Below are positions 17,385 to 23,166 of a stretch of 27,153 nt of DNA, piece by piece. Where the stretch lies: the NCBI GenBank assembly GCA_002421905.1, contig DISK01000017.1:1-27153 (forward strand), in the 5' to 3' direction. The notes beneath the pieces were generated by a model. It was not told the origin of the DNA and did not search any database. It saw nothing but the letters and a program-made list of their open reading frames with translations. The stretch is from Micavibrio sp. UBA6212. Its GTDB lineage: Bacteria; Pseudomonadota; Alphaproteobacteria; Micavibrionales; Micavibrionaceae. Numbering within the stretch: position 1 is the first letter of the stretch; each line of letters opens with the position of its first letter. The translations under genes were made by a program, and so were the position numbers.

Positions 17385-17413
17385 TTGGGAAAAACCGTAG
17401 TACGAAATATCTT
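17385..17413 (+). promoter_or_regulatory. Candidate promoter for the 22-codon gene
   Basis: TTGGGA (17385-17390) and TATCTT (17408-17413) are 17 bases apart, each matching consensus at 4 of 6 positions. The predicted start near 17420 leaves a leader of about 20 bases that contains AGGGGAG. TATATT at 17413-17418 is an alternative -10. Confidence 0.35.
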
Positions 17414-17440
17414 ATATTAGTTCTTTTTAGGGGAGCTGGT

Positions 17441-17509
17441 ATGCATAAACCGGATGGAAAAAATAACATTCCTAGCGGGTTGAAACAGGGAAATACCAAA
17501 AAACTATAA
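17441..17509 (+). CDS. Candidate microprotein, 22 residues, unknown function
   Basis: ATG 17441 is preceded by a near-perfect ribosome binding site, AGGGGAG, at five bases' distance, one of the best in the window. The ORF has 22 codons and ends in TAA. The predicted peptide begins MHKPDGKNNIPSG and is polar and basic, rich in Lys, Asn and Gly, with no hydrophobic segment. A good terminator follows 30 bases after the stop, and a plausible promoter precedes it, so it has the layout of a complete minimal gene. I do not recognise it. It could also be a decayed gene remnant, a leader peptide without a following gene, or a small RNA with a chance ORF. Confidence 0.4.
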   Translation: MHKPDGKNNIPSGLKQGNTKKL

Positions 17510-17539
17510 TATAAAAAATAATAGAACATTAGAAAAAGA

Positions 17540-17560
17540 GCCCGTTCGCGGGCCTTTTTT
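17540..17560. terminator. Two-way Rho-independent terminator
   Basis: GCCCG (17540-17544) and CGGGC (17549-17553) form a GC stem around TTCG. On the plus strand six T residues follow (17555-17560), serving the 22-codon gene. On the minus strand TCTTTTTC follows the stem, about 55 bases after the stop of the first zeta gene. It therefore probably stops convergent transcription from both sides. Confidence 0.8.
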
Positions 17561-17614
17561 ATTTCATAAGGTCTATTGAAGGGCTGCGTCAAAAAGCCCT
17601 ATGCGAAAAACTAC

Positions 17615-17941
17615 TCAGCCTTTTGAGTCTTGCAAGACTTGCTCGGTGGCCATTTCGACGAACTTGATAATCATATGATCAATTTCGTGTTCCGAAATAC
17701 TGATTTCATATTCGGAAAAATCGCCCATCAGTTTCCTTTTGACGTCATCATAACCGGGCTCATCCAGATTTGCCACAACAACTTCTTTTGCATACTGGGA
17801 TATGGCATCACCCTCGAGTCCCATTTTCTCTGCAGCCCATGCCCCGATAAGCTTGCTGGCACGCGCCTCAATCTTGAACATGGATTGTTGATCCATTTCG
17901 AATTTCTTTTCGCTTGCTTTTTTACGGTCATCAAAAGACAT
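17615..17941 (-). CDS. F1-ATPase inhibitor zeta subunit (DUF1476), copy 1
   Basis: A 108-residue helical protein of the DUF1476 family, the alphaproteobacterial zeta subunit that inhibits ATP hydrolysis by F1Fo-ATP synthase. It begins MSFDDRKKASEKKFEMD, the family N-terminus with the FDDR motif, and continues with LIGAWAAEKMGLEGDAISQYA and a C-terminal ISEHEIDHMI. I chose ATG 17941 rather than the in-frame ATG ten codons upstream because AAGGAA lies about seven bases before it and the family N-terminus starts here. A paralogue lies directly upstream and is separated by a terminator, so this copy needs its own promoter. A 14-base palindrome at 17978-17991 lies in that gap. DUF1476 next to purC is a familiar alphaproteobacterial arrangement. 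Confidence 0.88.
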   Translation of the reverse strand: MSFDDRKKASEKKFEMDQQSMFKIEARASKLIGAWAAEKMGLEGDAISQYAKEVVVANLDEPGYDDVKRKLMGDFSEYEISISEHEIDHMIIKFVEMATEQVLQDSKG

Positions 17942-17977
17942 GAATTTGTTCCTTATGTTCAAAATATCCAAAAATCA

Positions 17978-17991
17978 TGTTCGAATGAACA
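17978..17991. promoter_or_regulatory. Palindrome upstream of zeta copy 1, candidate operator
   Basis: TGTTC and GAACA form a perfect 5-base inverted repeat around GAAT, 37 bases upstream of the zeta copy 1 start. A partial repeat of the arm (ATGTTC) occurs nearby at about 17955-17960. No regulator can be named. Confidence 0.25.
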
Positions 17992-18049
17992 GGATCAGTA
18001 TTGCTTGCCTAATTAGAGTATATAACGACCTTAGGGCAAATATAAAATG

Positions 18050-18083
18050 AAAAAAGTCCCCCTCGATTGTAAAAAGGGGGACT
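18050..18083 (-). terminator. Rho-independent terminator after zeta copy 2
   Basis: AGTCCCCC (18055-18062) and GGGGGACT (18076-18083) form an 8-base GC-rich stem. On the minus strand it is followed by a run of six T (complement of 18050-18055). It lies about 20 bases after the stop of zeta copy 2 and separates the two zeta genes transcriptionally. Confidence 0.85.
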
Positions 18084-18103
18084 GGTCTTTTATGGAGCTC
18101 AAT

Positions 18104-18430
18104 TTAGGAGTTCAGGATTTTTCGTCGAGCTTGCTGGTTTTTAAGCTCAATCAACCTTTCAAGGGCATTCTCGGAAATTTCGACCGAGTTAGCCGAAAAA
18201 TCGAGCATTAATCTGGCTTTCAAATCGCGGTTCCCAGGCTGCAAACTCCACTCGCTGAGTTCGAGGACAAATTGTCTGGAACTGTCCGGATCAAGACCTA
18301 TCCGCTCTGCTGCCCACTCGGCAATTAAAATCTGGGTTTGTGCTTCAACTTTGAACTCTAGTTCCTGATCCTTGGCAAATTTTGTTTCAATGGCTCTGCC
18401 TAGGTCTCTCATAGACATAATATTGGTCAT
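18104..18430 (-). CDS. F1-ATPase inhibitor zeta-like protein (DUF1476), copy 2
   Basis: A 108-residue paralogue of the neighbouring DUF1476 protein. IETKFAKDQELEFKVEAQ (about 14-31) corresponds to the family's KFAHDEELRFKATAR-type segment, followed by LIAEWAAERIGLD (matching LIGAWAAEKMGLE in copy 1) and a helical C-terminus. The FDDR start motif of copy 1 is replaced by MRDLGR. The regions resembling the family consensus differ between the copies: copy 2 is closer near the N-terminus and copy 1 in the middle and C-terminal part. ATG 18430 has AGGAG about 11 bases upstream; internal ATGs at 18418 and 18412 are less well placed. It diverges from purC across about 137 bases. Its function as an ATP synthase inhibitor is inferred from the family. 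Confidence 0.8.
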   Translation of the reverse strand: MTNIMSMRDLGRAIETKFAKDQELEFKVEAQTQILIAEWAAERIGLDPDSSRQFVLELSEWSLQPGNRDLKARLMLDFSANSVEISENALERLIELKNQQARRKILNS

Positions 18431-18486
18431 TGGGGCGTGGTCTCCTAAAAAAATTTGGTCTAAAACGCTGGGGCTTTAGATATGAT

Positions 18487-18514
18487 TTGCGTGAAACATA
18501 TCTTCTGTTATACC
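18487..18514 (+). promoter_or_regulatory. Candidate promoter for the purC-purS-gcv unit
   Basis: TTGCGT (18487-18492) and TATACC (18509-18514) are 16 bases apart, giving a start near 18521 and a leader of about 47 bases. It lies in the divergent gap between zeta copy 2 and purC, and no other promoter is needed for the tightly packed genes downstream. Confidence 0.45.
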
Positions 18515-18522
18515 AAGGAACT

Positions 18523-18558
18523 CTAACTAAACACTTAACAAGACACCTAACCAGAAGG
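18523..18558 (+). repeat. Three imperfect 12-base tandem repeats in the purC leader
   Basis: Units start at 18523, 18535 and 18547 and share the core TAAC at the same position: CTAACTAAACAC, TTAACAAGACAC, CTAACCAGAAGG. The last unit includes the purC ribosome binding site. The reading frame through them is open and in phase with purC, giving a Leu-Thr-Lys/Arg-His pattern. Confidence 0.5.
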
Positions 18559-18567
18559 ATATCACAG

Positions 18568-19446
18568 ATGTTTTTTTCCGGTAGCCTGACCAATCGCCGA
18601 AAGGTGCTGTACGAAGGAAAGGCAAAGACAATTTTTGAGGGCCCTGAGCCCGGGACAGTCATCCAGTATTTCAAGGATGATGCGACGGCTGGAAACGGCG
18701 CCAAGCACGATATTATCGCCGGCAAAGGTGTTTTGAATAACCGGATTTCCGCCCATTTGATGACGCGACTGGAAGGGATGGGAATTCCCACCCATTTCTT
18801 GAAATGCCTCAACATGCGTGAACAGCTGATCCGTCAGGTTGAAATCATTCCTTTGGAAGTTGTGGTACGAAATGTCGCGGCTGGATCTTTGGTTAAAAAA
18901 CTGGGGATGAAAGAAGGGCAGGTTTTGAACTACCCGCTCATAGAATTTTATTACAAGAAAGACGAACTCAACGATCCGATGGTCTCCGAAAACCATATCT
19001 TGAATATGGGGTGGGCTGACCCATACGAATTGGAAGAGATCGTGTCTCTGGCCTGGCGCGTCAATGATTATCTCTCCGGACTGTTTTCAGGAATTGGCAT
19101 TCGTCTGGTTGATTTCAAACTCGAATTTGGTCGCCTCTACGGAGAGTATGACGAGGTTTATATTCTCTTGGCCGATGAAATATCTCCGGACAATTGCCGA
19201 TTGTGGGATGAAAAAACCAACGAAAAACTGGATAAGGATCGCTTCCGTCAGGATTTGGGCGGATTAATCGAAGCCTATCAGGATATTGCCAAACGTCTTG
19301 GCCTGATTCCGGACTCTGGAATTATTCAAGGTGGCAATATTGATGAACAGATCGCCGCCTCTTTGGGCGAGATTGAAAATGAGTTGGCCAAGGAAAGAAA
19401 GCTGCGCTCCATCAATAAATCCTCTCCAACCAAACCGTGGAAATAG
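18568..19446 (+). CDS. purC: Phosphoribosylaminoimidazole-succinocarboxamide synthase (SAICAR synthetase)
   Basis: PurC joins aspartate to CAIR with ATP in purine synthesis. RRKVLYEGKAKTIFEG (about 10-25) is the canonical N-terminal ATP-binding strand, followed by QYFKDDATAGN, GKGVLNNRIS and the VVRNVAAGSLVK signature. I placed the start at ATG 18568 because AAGGA lies eight bases upstream; the frame is open for 46 more codons but those overlap the promoter and repeats and look non-coding. The 292-residue product is longer than the usual 240-260, with an extra charged C-terminal tail of about 35-40 residues ending in SSPTKPWK. purS follows after 18 bases. Confidence 0.95.
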   Translation: MFFSGSLTNRRKVLYEGKAKTIFEGPEPGTVIQYFKDDATAGNGAKHDIIAGKGVLNNRISAHLMTRLEGMGIPTHFLKCLNMREQLIRQVEIIPLEVVVRNVAAGSLVKKLGMKEGQVLNYPLIEFYYKKDELNDPMVSENHILNMGWADPYELEEIVSLAWRVNDYLSGLFSGIGIRLVDFKLEFGRLYGEYDEVYILLADEISPDNCRLWDEKTNEKLDKDRFRQDLGGLIEAYQDIAKRLGLIPDSGIIQGGNIDEQIAASLGEIENELAKERKLRSINKSSPTKPWK

Positions 19447-19464
19447 AATAAAAAGGTCAACAAT

Positions 19465-19698
19465 ATGAAAGCAATTGTAAAAGTAACCCTCCGTAAAGGT
19501 GTGTTGGACCCGCAGGGCAAAGCCATTGAAAGCGCTTTGCACCATTTGGGCTTTGACGAAGTCGGGAATGTCCACCAAGGAAAATTTATTGAGATCGAAG
19601 TTCCCGAGGGAACTTCCGAAGACCGGATCAAAGAAATGTGCCAGAAACTTTTGGCAAACCCCGTGACTGAAGATTTTGAAGTTGTGATGACCGCCTGA
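19465..19698 (+). CDS. purS: Phosphoribosylformylglycinamidine synthase subunit PurS
   Basis: PurS is the small subunit that bridges PurQ and PurL in organisms with split FGAM synthase. The 77-residue product shows the whole family pattern: VTLRKGVLDPQGKAIESAL at the N-terminus, GFDEVGNVHQGKFIEIEV in the middle and CQKLLANPVTEDFEV near the end. It sits between purC and gcvT with short gaps, away from purQL on the opposite strand. AAAAAGG lies upstream of ATG 19465. Confidence 0.95.
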   Translation: MKAIVKVTLRKGVLDPQGKAIESALHHLGFDEVGNVHQGKFIEIEVPEGTSEDRIKEMCQKLLANPVTEDFEVVMTA

Positions 19699-19716
19699 TA
19701 GAAAAGGATATCTGGA

Positions 19717-20772
19717 ATGAAACAAACCCCGCTCCATGCGTCTCATATGAAACTTGGCGCCAAGATGGGGGAGTTTGCAGGCTATGATATGCCGCTCTAT
19801 TACGATCTGGGTGTGCTCAAAGAACATGAATGGGTGCGCGACCATGCGGGGTTGTTCGATGTGTCCCACATGGGGCAGATCGCGATCAAAGGAAAAGGGA
19901 CGCAAGACCTTTTGCAAAGACTGACCCCATCGTCTTTTGAAAAACTGAGTGTCAACCGCACCAAATACACTGTTCTGATAAACGACCAGAACGGGATTAT
20001 TGATGACTTGATGGTCACCAAAGCCGGAGACGACGATTTCCACATGGTCATCAATGCCGGATGCAAAGACAAAGATATTGCATGGATTAAATCCAACCTC
20101 ACGCCAGATCACGAATTCACCTATTTCGAAGACTGGGCATTGATCGCCCTTCAAGGCCCCGAAGCTGAAGCGGTCATGCGCGATGTGCTGGGGATTGATC
20201 TTTCTGATGTTCCTTATATGGGGCTGTGGTTTCAGGATTACACCATGTTCGTGTCTCGTCTGGGTTATACTGGCGAAGACGGATTCGAAATATCTGTTCC
20301 GAACGACAAAGCCGAAGAATTGTGGACTAAGCTTCTCTCTGACGGACGGGTCAAACCGATTGGCTTGGCGGCACGGGATTCTTTGCGTCTGGAAATGGGG
20401 TATTGCCTCTATGGGCACGATATAGATGCCACCACGACACCGCTTGAAGCCGATCTCGGATGGGTGATGCGTAAAGACGCCAAAGACTCCCTGCCGACCC
20501 CAACGCGCAAAAGAGTAGGGATTGTCCTGACCGATAAAGGGGTCGCCCGCGAAGGCTCTCTGGTCAAATCAAAAGATGGCAAAGAAATTGGCGTTCTGAC
20601 CAGTGGCGGTTTCTCGCCAAGCTTGAAACAATCTATTGGACAGACTTATTTGCCTTTGGACTATGCAACGCCCGAGACAGAAATAAATGTGGATGTCCGT
20701 GGAAGACTTATTCCGGCAAAGGTACAATCCATGCCATTCTTAAAACCACGAACAAAAAATGCGGGGAAATAA
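19717..20772 (+). CDS. gcvT: Glycine cleavage system T protein (aminomethyltransferase)
   Basis: GcvT takes the aminomethyl group from lipoylated GcvH, releases ammonia and produces 5,10-methylene-tetrahydrofolate. The 351-residue protein begins KQTPLHASHMKLGAKMGEFA, a standard GcvT N-terminus. It continues with GLFDVSHMGQI, VINAGCKDKD and RLGYTGEDGFEISVP, which contribute to the folate site, and LEMGYCLYGHD. AAAAGGA precedes ATG 19717, 18 bases after purS. gcvH starts two bases after its stop. No glycine riboswitch is possible in the short gap, so control, if any, would be at the purC promoter or inside the coding region. Confidence 0.95.
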   Translation: MKQTPLHASHMKLGAKMGEFAGYDMPLYYDLGVLKEHEWVRDHAGLFDVSHMGQIAIKGKGTQDLLQRLTPSSFEKLSVNRTKYTVLINDQNGIIDDLMVTKAGDDDFHMVINAGCKDKDIAWIKSNLTPDHEFTYFEDWALIALQGPEAEAVMRDVLGIDLSDVPYMGLWFQDYTMFVSRLGYTGEDGFEISVPNDKAEELWTKLLSDGRVKPIGLAARDSLRLEMGYCLYGHDIDATTTPLEADLGWVMRKDAKDSLPTPTRKRVGIVLTDKGVAREGSLVKSKDGKEIGVLTSGGFSPSLKQSIGQTYLPLDYATPETEINVDVRGRLIPAKVQSMPFLKPRTKNAGK

Positions 20773-20774
20773 AC

Positions 20775-21146
20775 ATGACAGTAAAATTTACCAAAGATCA
20801 CGAATGGGTCAAACTGGACGGTGAGGGAATTGCCGTGATCGGCATTACCGAATATGCCCAACATGCGCTGGGCGATCTGGTCTATATCGAGTTGCCGAAA
20901 GTCGGAGCATCATATTCGAAAGGCGCCCATTTCGCAGTTGTGGAATCAGTCAAAACCGCCGCTGAAGTCTATACGCCCGTTACAGGCGAGGTTGTCGAGG
21001 TCAATGAGGCTCTGGAAACAGATTTTGATTTGTTGAAATCGGAAACCGATGGTTGGATTGCCAAGTTCAGCATGACCAACGCCGATGAGCTGAAAGGCCT
21101 TATGGATGAGGCCGCATATCAGGATTATTTGAAGACAGTGGAGTAA
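20775..21146 (+). CDS. gcvH: Glycine cleavage system H protein (lipoyl carrier)
   Basis: GcvH is the mobile carrier that moves the aminomethyl group between the P, T and L proteins through a lipoyl-lysine arm. The 123-residue protein has the lipoylation site VVESVKTAAEVY with Lys60, and the usual TKDHEWVKLDG start and GEVVEVNEAL segment. It is packed between gcvT (two-base gap) and gcvPA (two-base gap). The L protein and lipoylation enzymes are not in the window. Confidence 0.97.
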   Translation: MTVKFTKDHEWVKLDGEGIAVIGITEYAQHALGDLVYIELPKVGASYSKGAHFAVVESVKTAAEVYTPVTGEVVEVNEALETDFDLLKSETDGWIAKFSMTNADELKGLMDEAAYQDYLKTVE

Positions 21147-21148
21147 AT

Positions 21149-22405
21149 ATGCGTTACCTGCCATTGACCGAGCAAGATCGTACCGAAATGCTGGAATCGG
21201 TTGGTGTCAAAACCACCGATGATTTGTTTAAGGCACTGCCCCTTGCGAAAGGCTATGATCTTCCCGATCATCAAGGGGAAATGGAGGTCGAGCGTTTTAT
21301 GACGGCATTGGCCGCGAAAAACCAAACCGCAAGTGACTCACCGTTCTTTTTAGGGGCAGGGGTCTATCGCCACCACATCCCCTCCACAGTCGATTATATC
21401 ATCCAGCGGTCTGAATTTTTGACATCCTATACGCCGTACCAGCCGGAAATGGCGCAAGGCACATTACAGGTCATTTTTGAATTCCAGACATTCATGACAA
21501 ACCTGACCGGAATGGATGTCGCCAACGCCTCGATGTATGACGGCGCAACCTCTTGTGCCGAAGCCGCACTGATTGCAATGCGTTTGACCGGTCGCGAAAA
21601 AATTGTCATCGGAAATGCCCTGCATCCACAGTATCGCGAGGTCTTGGAAAGCTACATCGGCAAAGACCATATCAGTGATGTGGAAGATGAAACAATCGCC
21701 GCAGTGATTATCCAATCTCCTGACTTTTTCGGAACGCCGCATGCTTATGCGCAGTTAAAGAATAAATGTGATGCAATCGGTGCAAAACTGATTGTCGTTA
21801 TCACGGAAATTGTCTCACTCGGGCTGCTGCCTGCGCCTACGGAAGCCGACATTGTGTGTGGCGAGGCTCAAAGCATTGGTATCCCGATGTCATATGGCGG
21901 CCCGCACCTTGGTTTTTTTGCCTGTAAACAGGAATATTTGCGTCAGATGCCGGGGCGTCTATGCGGAGAAACAGTGGACGCCGATGGCAAGCGCGGATTT
22001 GTTCTAACCCTCTCTACCCGCGAACAACATATTCGCCGCGAAAAAGCGACATCGAATATCTGTACCAACCAAGGACTATGTGCGCTTGCTTTTACCGTTC
22101 ATGCGGCGCTTCTGGGAGAGGAAGGGCTTAAACATCTTGCCCACCTCAATCATGAACGTGCTTGCACATTGGCGGAGGCCTTATCAAAAATCAACGGCAT
22201 AAAAATAATCAATGACAGCTTCTTTAACGAATTTGTTATTGAGTTGCCAATCGATTCAAAAGTGGTTCAGAAAAAACTCTTGAACAAGAAAATCATCGGT
22301 GGATTGCCTCTGGATGGAAACAGAATGCTGGTAACAGCAACCGAAATGACGACAGATCAGGATATCACGGATTTGGTTTCTGCCTTGACCGGGGTATGTT
22401 CATGA
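21149..22405 (+). CDS. gcvPA: Glycine dehydrogenase (decarboxylating) subunit 1
   Basis: This is the N-terminal half of a split P protein, which with GcvPB decarboxylates glycine and loads the aminomethyl group on GcvH. The 418-residue product starts MRYLPLTEQDRTEML, matching the family, and continues with FFLGAGVYRHHIPSTVD, TSYTPYQPEMAQGTLQ, MYDGATSCAEA and MSYGGPHLGFFACK. It belongs to the PLP-dependent aminotransferase fold but lacks the PLP lysine, which is in subunit 2, as is normal for the split form. Unusually, subunit 2 is not directly next: an alpha/beta hydrolase gene intervenes and overlaps this gene's end. Confidence 0.95.
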   Translation: MRYLPLTEQDRTEMLESVGVKTTDDLFKALPLAKGYDLPDHQGEMEVERFMTALAAKNQTASDSPFFLGAGVYRHHIPSTVDYIIQRSEFLTSYTPYQPEMAQGTLQVIFEFQTFMTNLTGMDVANASMYDGATSCAEAALIAMRLTGREKIVIGNALHPQYREVLESYIGKDHISDVEDETIAAVIIQSPDFFGTPHAYAQLKNKCDAIGAKLIVVITEIVSLGLLPAPTEADIVCGEAQSIGIPMSYGGPHLGFFACKQEYLRQMPGRLCGETVDADGKRGFVLTLSTREQHIRREKATSNICTNQGLCALAFTVHAALLGEEGLKHLAHLNHERACTLAEALSKINGIKIINDSFFNEFVIELPIDSKVVQKKLLNKKIIGGLPLDGNRMLVTATEMTTDQDITDLVSALTGVCS

Positions 22406-23166
22406 CCCGCGATGAAATAGATAAAAGTCTGGAACGCGAAAGCAGTTTCTTTTTGCCTGCGGAGGATGGAAAAAAGATTTTTGTCCTTGTGAACAGGGCA
22501 GGGGAAACGCCATCTGATAAAGCCATTGTCATTGGTCATGGTCTGACCGGAAAACCGGAAGACTATCTGCATATGGTGGCGCGTGATTATTTCAATGATC
22601 GTGGATATGATGTGTATCGTCTGGCATTTTACCGCGACGAAACAGGGTGCAGACGCTTACATGAAAGCACATTGTCAATCCACGCCGCCGATTTGAATGC
22701 GGTTCTGGATCATGTGCGGGGCAATCATAAAAAGCTCTATGTCTGCGGGCATTCTCTGGGGGGCTTGGCAATGGTTTTTGCCACTCCGCAAGCGGATGCT
22801 ATTTCGTTTTGGGATCCCTCCTATCAACCTTCGCGCCGTTGGCTTCTGACCTCAACCTTATCGGAAAACGGGCAATACTACGAACGCACGGGCCGCTATC
22901 GTTATACGTTGGGGCTGGCGATGATCGAAGAAATCAGAACCTTCTCGCGCGAAGCAGCACAGGAAATGTGCCGGAAAATTTCAGCCCCATCCCAAATATT
23001 GATTGCAGGCAGTTCATGGCTTTCCGAAGACCCGCATATGCTGTTTGATGATCTGGTCTGTGAAAAAGAAAAATATGAAATCAAAGGCGCAAGCCACTGC
23101 TTTGATACCGGCAAGACGGTTCTGGAATTGGTCGAAAAAACATACCAATGGTTCGAGAGGTTTTAG
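22402..23166 (+). CDS. Alpha/beta hydrolase inside the glycine-cleavage operon
   Basis: A 254-residue soluble serine hydrolase of unknown substrate. GHGLTG (about 45-50) fits the oxyanion-hole loop and CGHSLGG (115-121) is the nucleophile elbow with Ser118. KGASHCFD supplies His232, and Asp210 in SSWLSEDPH is a plausible acid. There is no signal peptide or membrane helix. I place the start at ATG 22402, where ATGA overlaps the gcvPA stop; an in-frame ATG two codons earlier is possible. gcvPB begins immediately after its stop, so it is translated as part of the gcv operon. Thioesterase, esterase or peptidase activity are all open. Its place suggests, but does not show, a link to folate, lipoate or glycine metabolism. 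Confidence 0.85.
   Translation: MTRDEIDKSLERESSFFLPAEDGKKIFVLVNRAGETPSDKAIVIGHGLTGKPEDYLHMVARDYFNDRGYDVYRLAFYRDETGCRRLHESTLSIHAADLNAVLDHVRGNHKKLYVCGHSLGGLAMVFATPQADAISFWDPSYQPSRRWLLTSTLSENGQYYERTGRYRYTLGLAMIEEIRTFSREAAQEMCRKISAPSQILIAGSSWLSEDPHMLFDDLVCEKEKYEIKGASHCFDTGKTVLELVEKTYQWFERF

Noticed and set aside
17374..17592. 72-residue minus-strand ORF
   Set aside because: It runs through the two-way terminator, has no ribosome binding site and its composition follows the AT-rich gap.
17586..17607. Hairpin AGGGCT/AGCCCT near the end of zeta copy 1 as a terminator
   Set aside because: No T tract follows on either strand; the better terminator is at 17540-17560.
18430..18567. Upstream in-frame start for PurC
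   Set aside because: The extra 46 codons cover the promoter and repeat region and start opposite the zeta copy 2 start codon; ATG 18568 has AAGGA at the right distance and matches the family N-terminus.
19447..19716. Glycine riboswitch upstream of gcvT
   Set aside because: Only 18-base gaps flank purS, and purS is a complete coding gene; there is no space for the aptamers.
19264..20418. 384-residue minus-strand ORF
   Set aside because: It is antisense to purC, purS and gcvT, all with unmistakable family motifs.
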